A DNA stretch of 64,000 nucleotides. It comes from Mimachlamys varia (taxonomy: Eukaryota > Mollusca > Bivalvia > Pectinida > Pectinidae). The stretch is from contig OX392528.1 of NCBI GenBank assembly GCA_947623455.1, positions 55,012,322-55,076,321 of the forward strand. Direction: 5' to 3'. The notes beneath the pieces are model-generated. The model had not been told where the DNA came from. It was given only the letters and a program-made list of their open reading frames with translations, and did no database searches. Each line of letters begins with the position of its first letter. Position 1 is the stretch's first letter. A program made the position numbers and the translations under genes. This document shows, piece after piece, positions 10,311-21,597 of the stretch.

Positions 10311-10460
10311 ATTAGTTATTGTCTGTTTTCTGTTGCCATGGTGATGTGATCATTGCCGTGGTGTGAACATATAGCTATCGTCTGTTACAATTTTGGTCAT
10401 GTGATCTGAATTGTAGTGTGAACCTATCGTCTGTTGACACTATGGTCATGTGATCTATAT
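10311..10460. repeat. decayed edge of the 49-bp array
   Basis: About three strongly diverged units remain recognisable by catgtgatc, tgtgaac and tatcgtctgt at roughly 49-60 bp spacing, grading into unique sequence. This marks the right boundary of the satellite. Confidence 0.7.
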
Positions 10461-12335
10461 GAGACTCCATGACATGTACAAAATATCCACAGGAAGCAAA
10501 AACCTCCTTGATTCTAGTCAGTGTTATACACATCATCCTCAAATCTGATTCAGCCATTTTGACGCTTATAATTAACGTACGACATCCATTGCATCGATTG
10601 TTAAAACTCTTGACTGGTCAGAATTACACTTTTACACGTATAGCTGTTATAGCACATTCAGTATAACGTGTGTATGACATAACGGAGTTTATTCGTTTCA
10701 CTTTATCTAAAGTCCTGTTTAAATGTCTCATTGTTGGAGTAAATGTACTAGATGTTTCAAAAGCTCTCTTCACTGTCAAGCTTTCTTTGTTCGGAATGAG
10801 TTTTCTACAAATTAGGTCAACGAGGAAGCATTTTTTCAATATATTGCAGATATTAAATGAAACAAAATATCCTCATTAGGGTTTAGCTAGCACCTGCGCG
10901 AGGCGGATTTATAGAGGATCGGGTCGGGGGGGGGGGGGGTCCCGTAAAGGGGAAGGGGGTTAGAACCCCTACCCCAATTGAAAATGAATTCATGAGTTTA
11001 TGAGCGAGTTTTAAGATATATTTTGGCTCATGCTAAATTTTTCAGAACTTAGATTGCTTAAAGTTGAGATAGCCTACGATAAAACCCTTTCGTAACTGCA
11101 TACATCATTTTCTAAATCATATACTGTATATATACATATAAAGTTTAGTATTTATGTACGAAGTCAGAATCAGCAATTTTCAAAATACGAAAGTCATTTT
11201 ATTTGGTATCTCTAAAAACCTTGTTTATTTTAATTAAATATTAATTGTATTGATTTGTCTGGTCATTCCGTCAGATTTTTCCAATTTGTAATCTCTCCTC
11301 CACTTTAAACATTGAAAAAAAACTAATTTAAAACAATTTGCTTGAGAGGAAGGTAGCGTACCCAAGGGTCGTCTGCTCAGATAACGTGCGTCACACGCGC
11401 GTCACGTGACCGACCCTCTTGACCTTTCGTTCGTGAATCACCGTCCAATAATCGACACTCGGATTCTAACCTAATCAATTTTTTTCTGTAGATACCGAGT
11501 GAAATCACATTAGATTCGAAAATTTCTGAACCAGGAGTAGAAACCACCTTTAAAATTGGAGAATTGTATTAACCGTCCCTTTAGAGGTGTTTTACTAGGT
11601 GGAGCAGGGCCAAGGATTACATTAGAAATTTCTACAGGGTCACATATTACATTTTACGATTGATGAAGACCTCTGGTTTAGAAACTTGGGGAATCGATTA
11701 GCGGTGTAAATGATGCGCTAAAGAAACCAGCATGAGAGGGTAGAGAACAGTGACGATTTTAATTAACTTTTACTCTGCCCTGTTAATGTCAGCGCTCCCT
11801 CTCCAAGGCCCTTAATCACATCAAATATCTGCATTCCACTGTCGACCCGTTTGTACTTATGTCTGAATTTCTCTGAAGACTTTATGAAATCCTATCTGAG
11901 TTTGAGGTGCCATTTTCCCGTATGTTTTGAGCGAACAAAGAGAACTATTAAATGAGTATGGCAGTTATGGAGTATGCTACTAATTTATATAATTACTTTT
12001 TTTGTCTATTTCCTGCCGAGTTCGCCTCGTTACTTCGGTAATAATTGATAATTATTTGTTTTAGTATGACGCGCAAGGGTTAATTGTATCCCGATAGTGT
12101 TGTCAACTAGATATTATTACACGAGATATGTTAGATATGTATCAGTTTTATATCCGACAGTTCATCTATTATTAAACATTGAAGATGATTGAATTATCAT
12201 ATATATATATGTAATGAGGGTAAAACATTTATGAGACGAAATTGAAATATTTTCAAAACTTTTAAATTGATGAATGTTTAATGTCGTTTTGGGTTTACAG
12301 AGAACGTAACTGAATGTTAGGTATTAAATATTTTG
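10461..12335. other. AT-rich intergenic sequence with a 14-base G run
   Basis: No convincing gene. A G14 homopolymer lies at 10926-10939, next to a short C/G-rich hairpin-prone stretch (gggggttagaaccccta near 10955). The rest is AT-rich with scattered short runs. Frames on both strands at 10375-10880 lack any domain and overlap each other. Confidence 0.4.
11384..11412. promoter_or_regulatory. palindromic E-box/CACGTG cluster
   Basis: gtcacgtgac (11401-11410) is a perfect 10-bp palindrome containing the bHLH/USF-type core CACGTG. It is preceded by gcgtcacacgcgc, which has overlapping cgtca half sites, in an otherwise CpG-poor AT-rich region. An outer inverted pair gggtcg/cgaccc encloses it. 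A regulatory role is only inferred; no gene is identified beside it. Confidence 0.3.
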
Positions 12336-12491
12336 AGAATATCTAACAGTGTCGTCAGTAATACAAATATATTTCACGAGTGGGGCTAATATTTTGATAC
12401 ATTGTATCTTGTGCACGAGTGAAAAATATCAAAATATTAGCAACACGAGTGAAATATGTTTGGTATTACTCAAGATACTATTAGATATTCT
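12336..12491. mobile_element. foldback element with about 64-bp arms
   Basis: The left arm 12336-12399 and right arm 12427-12491 are imperfect inverted copies. Shared blocks include agaatatcta, gtaatac, atatttcac and gctaatattttgata, and the loop is 27 nt. Motifs cacgagtg and gcacgagtg mark the inner ends. This is the layout of a foldback or MITE-like element. No internal coding sequence. Confidence 0.7.
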
Positions 12492-12590
12492 GTTTATTAC
12501 ATTTTTATAGCAAAATATACTGTGGCAGCTTTTGATTTTTCCCAAATGTGATTTGCAAGCAGCGTTCTGATTGGTCAAATTAGAAAAAGT

Positions 12591-12616
12591 GATATTTTTC
12601 ACCAGTGAAAAATATC
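12591..12616. repeat. 26-bp palindrome related to the foldback
   Basis: gatatttttcac (12591-12602) and gtgaaaaatatc (12605-12616) are perfect inverted repeats around two bases. A further direct echo, tttttcactggtaa, follows at about 12644. The gtgaaaaatatc motif also occurs in the neighbouring foldback at 12419-12430, so the two are probably related. Confidence 0.6.
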
Positions 12617-13262
12617 ATTTATATAGAATGTATAATTTTCGATTTTTCACTGGTAAACTGTAATAAAAAGGAATTATCAAGTCACTAGTAACTCTACCTT
12701 ATAGCGCTGTAATTCAGCTGTTAAACTTGACAGAATGTTAACCCGAGGTCTAAAGTGTAAAACCATTCAAAGTGTTATGACTTATAATAACGCATATTTA
12801 AATTTTCATTATCCTCACCGGAAAAATAAAAATGAAGTACCTGGAACCAGTATGCATATTACCTTGGTAATTAGATCAGCTCATCTCTCGGCTACATTTC
12901 AGATTGTAATTAAAATATAATGATTTTTTTTTTGAGAAATGAAAGTGATAATGGTTTCATAATCCTGATCGTGTCAGGCGAAAACGGCCCATTTCAGCTT
13001 CCAAACGAAATTATATAATGTCAAGTATTCTACATTTGCGATGTAAAATTTTGCAATGTCGGAGAGTGCAAAACATGATGAATAATTTTGAAAAAAGGAC
13101 ATCGACACAGCTTGCAGTACAATGTATAAAATATGTTCGGTAATATTAAGAAGTTACATTATCAGTTATATCAATTCGGACGAGTTGCTGTCAGCAACGG
13201 TTTTTTTTTCAAATCCTAAATTAACTGTATAACGACCTCACCTATCGTATTAACGATTGATC
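12617..13262. other. AT-rich sequence, no feature seen
   Basis: Unremarkable AT-rich DNA. The short frame at 12735-12920 has no recognisable features. Confidence 0.4.
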
Positions 13263-14010
13263 TAGCCAGTCGAGGGTTCGAGTACACTGACCGATCATGA
13301 GTACGAGTGAACTGACCAATCATGTGTACGAGTGAACTGACCAATCATGTGTAAGAGTTAACTGATCAATCATGTGATCGAGCGATCTTCCCAATCGAGA
13401 GATTCGAGTGAATTGACCAATCATGTTCACGATATCTCTGACCAATAGTGTGTGAGAATGAAATATCATGTACAAATTGTGTGTACGATTGAGCTTATAA
13501 CTCGTTCATACAAGTGAGTTTATAACTCATGCGTACAAGTGAGCTTATAACTCAAGCGTACAAGTGAGCTTATAACTCATGCGTACAAGTGAGCTTATAA
13601 CTCAAGTGTACACATGAATTTATAACTCATGTATACAAATAAGCTAACTCATTGGTACAAGTAAGCTTATAACTCATGTATACAAATAAGCTAACTCATT
13701 GGTACAAGTGAGCTTATAACTCGTGTGTTCAAGTGAGCTTATAACTCAGGTGTGCAAGTGAGCTTACAAATGACGTGTACAAATTGACGTATCTATCGTA
13801 AGAATGATCGACTAACCAATACTATATAATAATTATGTAAGAATGAACTTACCTATCGAGTATATGTGTGAACAAATCACATGTACATGTAAACAAACTT
13901 CTCGTGTTTTAGAGTGAACTAACGCATCATGATTACACGTGAACTATGAACTCATGTATGAATGAGCTGATCAATTATGTATACAAGTGACGTAACAGAT
14001 CGTGTCTTAT
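13263..14010. repeat. decayed 25-bp minisatellite
   Basis: The best-preserved core (13510-13620) repeats gtacaagtgagcttataact plus about five bases at a 25-bp spacing (13510, 13535, 13560). To the left it grades into an older variant, tgtacgagtgaactgaccaa, and to the right into increasingly diverged units up to about 14010. It looks like an old array with one locally refreshed segment. Confidence 0.75.
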
Positions 14011-14260
14011 CATAGGGATCAACATGGACACAGATCAACAATTATCGTGTATACTGATAAGCTGTTGCCATGGATACTGATCAATAGTAACTTTGGATGC
14101 AAACTATTAGCACGAACTCATATCAACAGTTATGTTTTAACATAGATTAACAGTTTCCATGGATACTGTTCAACAATTAATTTGGATACAGACAAACTCA
14201 TACCACGAACTTATTTCATCATTTATAGTTTAACTCGTAGATCAACATGACCTTACCATA
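14011..14260. repeat. degenerate longer-period tandem repeat
   Basis: The phrases ccatggatactgatcaa or ccatggatactgttcaacaa, ttggata/gatgca and cacgaact recur at about 14070 and 14158. This suggests two or three diverged copies of a roughly 90-110 bp unit continuing from the 25-bp array. Divergence makes the exact unit uncertain. Confidence 0.4.
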
Positions 14261-15525
14261 CATACATATTATCAATTATTATACAGATTTACAGAAACAC
14301 GGACTATACAGTGTATAGGGCGATAATTGTTGTTTGATGGTCGCTTACGGTAACGGGTTTTTTTTACACGCGAGGAAAGAAAACCAATATCCTGAAGTAT
14401 ACGTTACCTTGGAAACTTAATACGATTTACAACCTCTGCAGTTTTTGTGTATTCGGAATTATTTTTCCCAGAGGTGTGTACTGTATACTTCAGTGGTAGA
14501 TGTAGAAGGTTACCCCTGGCGACAATAAACTTCCCAACTATACTCTAGTCGAATGATTACCTGGTTTTATGGAACTAAAGTTGAACGAATATTTCATGGA
14601 CTGTTTGATGTTTACGCGACAGGACGTTTTACTTTCACCGTGATTAATTTTGAACCCAATTCCGTACTTTAGGTGTCCCCTTACGGATAGATTTCCTCAC
14701 TTTAGTGTCTTCCTTAATGGTGGACGAAGGACCATTGAAAATTTAAAACGTTTAGTTTTGCGAACTTTAACTAGCAAATATAAGTAAGGTCTACTCTTTG
14801 CAATATAAACAAAGACGTTTATATTTTTGCTTTATATTTACAGAAAGTCTTAAAACCTGTTTTAAATTTGAAGTTTTGTCATTATGATGTATTTAGGCGT
14901 TGCTATTGACAACAGTTATGACCTTGGTAACGTTGACGTTGTTATAATATGATAGTTAAACTGTCAGTTTGTTTTGCCTAGTCTTAACTAAGAGATGGCA
15001 AATAAAAAAACATGAAACAAAAACCGATATTTCAGAGGCAATACCTTTGCTGCACCGTATCACTTATTTATCAGCCAAATATGATTATTCTGAAAAAAAT
15101 CCATTTAAAAAATATACAAATTTTTGTCTTTCATTCTATATCAATTTGATTAAAAGTTGAATACAATCCTCACATCTGTAAACACAGCTACTTATATGTA
15201 GTAGATGGCTTCTTCATTAATGACTGTTCGTTCTTGTCCACTTCAATGATTCAAGTAATATATATATACATTAAACACCGACAGCCTCATCAACAATCTT
15301 TAGCCGAAGAAATTTCCTTAACTTAGCTAAAACTCTCCATGGGAAAGCATTACAGAATTTAAGAAGAAAATCTTTGATAAACTTCTGTGATGTTTTCCTA
15401 TGGAAAATTCTAAATTAAGGAATATCCATAAGTTTATTATATAAGGATATTTGATGAAACCGAGGCCAGAAATAATTTTTTTTTTGTTTCTATAGCAATT
15501 ATCGAAGCAGTCTTTATCGCAATAG
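14261..15525. other. AT-rich intergenic sequence
   Basis: No gene recognised. An 11-bp inverted pair, ctgaagtatac (14392-14402) and gtatacttcag (about 14485-14495), is the only ordered feature noted. Confidence 0.35.
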
Positions 15526-15795
15526 AGCTTACGGAAAGACCTTCCATGGAAAGAAGGTTGTGAAGAAGTTTACAACAAGATCAAGAACGACGAGTTGATG
15601 GCAACGTGCAGTGACAAAGGCTGGACTGCATGACTTTTCCCAGTGGAGGTGGACTGCAAAGGGTTTCATGTCAAATGCTTGTGGAGGATGTTGCAGCCAC
15701 TAGGAGTCACGGGAAGAGATGAACGTGCAGCCATTAGACGTTTGGCAGAAGCTACTGGGAGGGCATCGTGCTGGCAAGTCATCATACTTACATAA
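15526..15795 (+). pseudogene. retroelement ORF remnant, C-terminal domain with internal stop
   Basis: One frame reads 89 codons to a TAA at 15793, broken only by a TGA at 15631-15633. After a Lys/Glu-rich helix (KEGCEEVYNKIKNDEL) and a GW motif come LFPVEVDCKGF, CLWRMLQPLGVTGR and RRLAEATGRASCW. The succession PVEV.C.GF - LW..L..LG.TGR - A...L.EA..RAS.W is one I recall from the C-terminal ends of reverse-transcriptase-containing ORFs of mobile elements in bivalves and cnidarians. I cannot name the clade with certainty. The upstream RT domain is absent, so this is a 5'-truncated dead fragment. A minus-strand SINE lies just downstream. Confidence 0.65.
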
Positions 15796-15824
15796 TCACT
15801 CTCTTGGTCCGTAAAATTATTGTT

Positions 15825-15953
15825 GAAGGAAACCAGAGTACACAGGGAAAACCAAGGCTGATGGCCACATACATTTCAACGTCCGGTCGGAGAATCGAAC
15901 CGCGGCCGCCTTGGTAAACGGCAAGTGCGCTATCCACTGCACCACCAATAGCA
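15825..15953 (-). mobile_element. tRNA-derived SINE, family S1, copy 1
   Basis: On the minus strand the head reads tggtgcagtggatagcgcac (A box) and, 43 bp further, ggttcgattctcc (B box). The body follows (accggacg..., then a sequence related to gggttttctc..ggtactctggtttcctt). The same head and body are found at 18725-18920. No intact tRNA cloverleaf is formed, so it is SINE rather than tRNA. Confidence 0.75.
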
Positions 15954-16562
15954 TTCTTTTTAAACAGTAAGACATTCCAGAAATTAAGAAACCACCCAAA
16001 TAATGAGAAATAGTATATGAGCCATCGATACGTTACATGCAGTTTACAAGGTTAACGAAATCACTTAAAATTTCCAACGCTTGAAATGTTTGCATGTGCT
16101 TCAGATATTTTAGCAGTCTTTGGCCAAATGCGCAAAAGACTGATCAAGTCTAATACCTTGGCATTACGAAAAGCTTTGAGACTAACCGTCTCAATTCCAC
16201 TGAAATATCGTAGGCCTTTACCACTATGCTAGTTTGCCCATGTGACCTCATATCCACGTGACCTCATAAGACACCGATGCCAAAAATCTGCAACGTGCCT
16301 CTTAGCGGAGTGAAGTTCATTTGTGTAAGTTCATTTCGATTCGACCCAAATATGTTCTAAAATATTCATTACATTTATATTTACATCATTATTAATGTTT
16401 TAATGCTATACGAAGATAACACATTCGATGCTGGTTGCTACGATGGAAATCCCGATAGCCGTGGTTACTAGGATAATATTGTAGTCCCTGTTAATCTGCA
16501 TCGATGTATTGGTAAATTAGATAAAAAAAAAAATACGCAGTGAACAACATTTTTCTTCTTTT
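15954..16562. other. intergenic sequence, no feature seen
   Basis: No reading frame or repeat recognised in this stretch. Confidence 0.4.
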
Positions 16563-16953
16563 AAAGGCCCAATATACGTAACTTCAGGAAATTTTTTCAT
16601 GATTCTGAAAAATTCTAAAAAAAAATCCAGTTGATAACCATGCAAAACTAAGCCTAAAACGAAGTAAACCTGAGCGGTAACTAACAAGAAACTCTTGACA
16701 AAAAAATCCAAAGAATTGAAAATAATTCAGGTGGGGTCCCACTTCAACAACAAACCGAAGATAGAAGACGGTTCGAAATGGACGCGTGTTTACAAATAGC
16801 GTGTTTCAAATGCTGCTGTACCGGTAGCCGCGAAAGAATTCATCTTGAATATTGCTGATATCAGTTAATCTTAACTAAATCTATAAATATAATTAGTTAT
16901 TATGCTTGATTTTCGCTTCAAGTTTTGCCGAAAGTTACGTATATTCGGCCTTT
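16563..16953 (+). mobile_element. MITE family A, copy 2 (both termini present)
   Basis: The 5' end aaaggcccaatatacgtaac and the 3' end gttacgtatattcggccttt are inverted copies, giving TIRs of about 20 bp around a 391-bp non-coding body. The body matches 534-864 and 39457-39815. The flanks allow a possible TA target duplication, which would suit a Tc1/mariner-type mobiliser, but this cannot be fixed from one copy. Confidence 0.8.
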
Positions 16954-18169
16954 AGTTACATGTAAACTTTCAATTTAATAATATTACCAGCATTTCGAAT
17001 ATACTAATTCACTTACAATGGTCGTTATGAACACGCATTGACACACTGATCTGGTAGTGACGCGGTCGAACGTCACAACAGGAAGCCGCCATTATTTGAT
17101 TAATGTCAAAGAATTTTGAATGTGTTCCACGTTTCAAGATGTCGAAGGAACCAAATAATGGCTGTCATCAAATAGTTATCTTTCCGAAGAGTTAACGGTG
17201 TCATATTTGAAACAGAAATCAATTTGCTGAGCCTTTTTATATTAGGTATAGGCTTATGTATACGCAGTCTGTTTTACTAAGCTGAAAATATAACGTCATT
17301 CAGTTTCAAATGAAAAGAATATTATTAATCAGTGTCTGACGCAGAATGAAGGATACCATGTCTATGGATATTCATCAACATTCCTGGTTCTTTTGTCCGG
17401 AATGTTAATGAATATTTATGAATTTATGATTGTTTTATATAATGCGTGAGATAATAGTTTGAATTCTCTGGCATAGATATTTATATTATCAATTATAATA
17501 GTTATGAAATAAAAACCAATTTACATTTCACCTGAATGTGCCACTAATGTCCGAGGTGACGAAACAAACAACTTATAAATATTCATTAGATAAATGAATC
17601 CCGTTGTCTTAATAAGCAAGCGTGTCATGATCTTAATATTTGTAACACGATGATGAATCCGTAGAAAATAATTCATAAATATTAATTTTATTCATGCTGT
17701 ATACTAGATACATGTACATGTATATTTACAAGTTTAAGAAAAACATGTACACTATAACGCATCATACATTATTTTGAGAAAACAGCAAGATATTAAATGA
17801 CTTCGATATCTCCATGTGTTGTGTAACGATAAAACTACAATACTTTGTATTTAGAATGTAAAATGTCTCATATACATGTGTGCTGTGACCTATATCCCTA
17901 CACTAGGGATTGGAAGGGATTTTCTTGTTTTAAATATTCATTCCGGTATAAACGCAATTCGGTTGCATTCATGTAGCATGAAGACTGGTCAATTATATGA
18001 ATGAAAAAAAATCCGTTCAATCTATACATAAACATTTTTACTACAGAACAATGATCTAATTTTAGATAAAATTTCTTAACTATTTAATTATTAACTGCGT
18101 CTGTATCTGCATCGACTATGGCGGAATCGCACTAATTTTGAATTACATTTGCACCTATAACCAAACATT
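16954..18169. other. AT-rich intergenic sequence
   Basis: No gene recognised. Scattered short A/T runs and atgtacatgtacatg-like palindromes around 17707-17725 only. Confidence 0.4.
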
Positions 18170-18260
18170 GTAATTTGAGCGTTTGATGCAGGGGCGATCT
18201 TCATGCTACTATTCCAAACGAAGCGACCTGACTCTCGTTGATCAAGTTATTCTAAGAATT
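18170..18260 (+). repeat. dispersed repeat family B, copy 2
   Basis: Contains ttgagcgtttgatgcagggg followed by cgatct and cgaagcgacctgactctcgt, aligning with 4293-4375 and 34793-34865. The 5' and 3' limits are blurred by divergence. Confidence 0.5.
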
Positions 18261-18724
18261 TGTTTCGATGCTCAAATGAGAAGCGTTTCTGCTAGTAATA
18301 TTCATTATTAAAGTGGGTAGCAGCACAAAATGTAATTATATCAGATATTAAGATCAGTAAATATTCATCACATTTTCTGTAAAGGTTTGTTTAACCTTTA
18401 AATACATTTTTATCTCCCGTTTCTCGATAATGATGGATTCTTTTTTATTGTTTGTGCAGAAGAGCTGTATTTTATCAGATTGAAACAGCAGAAACATTTG
18501 GTTTATTGCTTAAACGACCGACATACTTATAATCGTTTGCTTAAACAACAAATTAAACGTATCATTCGTTCAACAGTGACTTCTGCCAAATTTTGTGTAA
18601 AACTAAAGAAATTAAACATATTTAATTTAGGTTTTTGCGTAAAACAGTACAATGTACCTTGATACAACAGATATAATATAAACCATAATTGTTTTACCAA
18701 ATTATCCAACTTATATTAATCACT
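18261..18724. other. AT-rich sequence, no feature seen
   Basis: No recognisable gene; short overlapping frames on both strands near 18480-18710 have no domain. Confidence 0.4.
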
Positions 18725-18920
18725 CTTGTTGGCCCGGATGTTAGCGCACCAGGGATCTTAATTTGGGAGGAAATCGGAGTACCCGGAGAAAACCCACGAG
18801 GTCGGGCAGGTGACCCCATACCTTTTTTAGTCCGGTCGGAGAATCGAACCTCGGGGAATCGAACCCCGGCCGCCTTGGTGAAAGGCAAGTGCGCTATCCA
18901 CTGCACCACCCGACCACCTT
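18725..18920 (-). mobile_element. tRNA-derived SINE, family S1, copy 2, with duplicated B box
   Basis: The minus-strand head has A box tggtgcagtggatagcgcac (18889-18908) and B box ggggttcgattcccc (18853-18867) at tRNA-like spacing. The B-box region is duplicated: a second gaatcgaacc (plus strand) occurs at 18841, exactly 15 bp from the first at 18856. The body reads cacctgcccgacctcgtggg and ttttctccgggtactccgat, ending near ctggtgcgctaacatccggg. It is longer and better preserved than copy 1. Confidence 0.8.
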
Positions 18921-21330
18921 ATACACCAGATACAATTGATCATTGGTTTATGAGGAAGATGTTTAAAATACCAACAGCAGACTTGATAGGATGTTGTGTG
19001 ATGTCTAAAGGTAATGAATGTTTATTATAACGCACAATGTCAAGTTAGTGCAAGATGTGCATTTTCTGCTGAAACCAATATCTACATCTCAAAATGGATT
19101 AAAAAATGCAAACAGGCGTCGAGGGAACAGAACGGAACAGGTAGCAAACCCCGTGGTCTCGCAAAACACCGCGCGAGTATGAAAACGAGGCCGTCAAAAC
19201 CTCATTATACTTAAGATTCAAGGAAGTAAGCCCGTAATTACTAAATTATTGTTATAAATTCTCCTTTATTGCTTAGAAAAATGACATTTAGGACTTGGGA
19301 TTGGAGTAGGTATACCGTCAGCCATCAATCAGCATGACTTCCCTTGTCACGAGAGAGCTCGTAACTCATCGCGCCAAGCCGTGTGCGTCTATACGTGATG
19401 TACCAGTCGACGTCACGGCGCATACATCATACTGCCCCGTTCTTTGAATGCGGCTCCAAATTGGGATACAGCCGAGAATTTCGCCTTTAACCATCGAGGA
19501 AATGACAGATATGATTTATGCCTGGGGAACTGTCATTTGACGGTTATGTCCATTTTTTTACCGACATTTGGATGGGGTGACATATGTTCGGTGTTGTTTT
19601 CCTGTGTAGAAAGTGTCAATGTTGTCGCATGCCTTGTAGATAATAAAAATCAGTTACAAAAAGTCGATAATTTAATGAAGTTTTTAAAGATATTTATTTT
19701 GTTTTTTTTTCTCCCGATTTAAAAATTTGTATTTGAAAACAGTATAGTATATCTCATAAATCTAGATGTATGAAAAGATAACTGTATTTTTTGGTATTTG
19801 ATAACATCCATTTGTAGTTACCTGGTATGATCATTTTAAGATATTTTTTTTTAATAAATTTCCGTTTTTGTCTAATGCGATCTACATGTTCATTTCTGGT
19901 AGTGAAACATTTGTATGCTTCAATTCAACTTTTACATATTCTGTCTTAAAGTGATCACGTATTTTCTTAATGAGATATCTTTTAAATCAAATTGTATATT
20001 GCACAATGATTCAAGTCAAAAGTATGATTTTTTTTATTTATTTTGTATCTTGTTCTCATGGATATTAAAATCAAGTAAAATATTCCAGAAATCAACACAC
20101 GATTGCGATCTTCAAAGCAGTATGTTGGTGTACCGGTCCAGATATTTCCGCCAGTATAGATCGCGTTCATGATTTCTTTTACATGTATTCTCATTTTTGT
20201 GCATATTAAATGTGTTAGTTCATTTATCGGCTAAAACAGTAAAGGTTATAGTGTAGCTATGGTTTGTGCAATATATGCTGACGTCATCCGCGAATTAAAT
20301 GTTTGTTTTTGTTTTGTATTGGCTGAGAAGCATTTATAATATGTATTATTATTGCTCCTTTATAAAATATACGTATATATTCATTATCAAAATATGTCTC
20401 ATACGCAATATGATCATTTATGAAAAATATAAACTGTAAGCAATTTACTCATTCGCGCATTCTTTTTAAAATAATTTCATATTATATACAATTCTTTATG
20501 ATTATTTGATCAAAACTTGATGAAGAAAAAATCTCCCGTTATTCTATGACCTAACGACCAAACACACGTCTGAATGTTTCTTGTGTTTATTTGACCAAAT
20601 TTAAAACAGTAAACATCTGAAAAGAGGCAGACAGTACATGAATTAATTCATTTCAAAATATTTAAACTTCATGTTGACGTCAAATTAAAAGTACACTTTA
20701 CCTAGTCTCCTTTTCGACTTAAAAAAATAATGCATGGTTTGCATATCAAATACGTAATGCTGAAACCTCAAAATAAAGCCGAGAATATTTTTGTCCTGAA
20801 ATAAAATACACAGTAAAAAGAGTTTCAACTCGTTTCATTAAACAAGGGAATGATTGATTTCGCTTAAGAAAATTAAATCTTTCAAAAAGATTTTTTTATT
20901 ATGTTGTCTGTTCTGTTTGTTCATTGTCACAAAACTGACATACATTTCCATAATTTATTTGAATTCAGAAATAAAGGTGACACAAAGTCCATCAGACATT
21001 CCCTGTCAGCTCAGGTGAACATGTTTTCCCGACGTTAATGACAAACCTACCTACCTTTTTACAGGTATATCAATTTTGATATACGTCAAAACCGTCGCCA
21101 ATGTGAACTTAATTCAACCTTTCTGCTCCGCTGATTGAAACACGCACTTATATGACTTGAATCTAAATGTTAAAATCGGTAAATATTATAGTGCAAAATG
21201 TTTACATTCAAATCAGAATTCTGTTGTTTTTGGCGCGAAGCACATCATGTGCGAGTTATGTCCCTTACTCTGGAAAAACGACGAAATTCACCAGTGTATA
21301 GCGTTATCTCTATATTGTATTGCTTTGCCG
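18921..21330. other. AT-rich intergenic sequence
   Basis: No gene identified. A small CpG-richer patch at 19340-19450 (gtcgacgtcacggcgcatac) interrupts the AT-rich background. Frames at 19444-19722 and 19915-20194 are low-complexity or overlap an opposite frame. Confidence 0.4.
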
Positions 21331-21597
21331 AATTCAGTTGGCCATTCATAGGGCCATGAATACCACTGGCCGATTGATGACGTAGTAATATTTACGTTGG
21401 ATACCGCTGATCGTTCCCGAGCGATTGGTGTTGTTCTATTATTGAACAAGCATAACCGACAGAAACATTGTTTGAGCTAAATGCTAAGGAAAAAAGGTGT
21501 AATTGAATGAGATGAAGATATATTCTAAAAATGGTAAATAGAAGTATTGAACTGTGTTCAATTGATATTCATAGTCATTATGAACGCCATATGAAAG
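21331..21597. mobile_element. TIR element family C, copy 1 (tentative)
   Basis: The left terminus aattcagttggccattcata (21331-) continues gggccatgaatacca and matches the termini of the element at 24102-24267. A weaker inverted partner, tgatattcatagtcattatg (21563-), continues aacgccatatgaaa and closes the element at about 21597. No coding potential. Confidence 0.4.

Noticed and set aside
15890..15953. tRNA gene on the minus strand
   Set aside because: The same tRNA-like head plus identical body recurs at 18725-18920, showing a SINE; cloverleaf incomplete.
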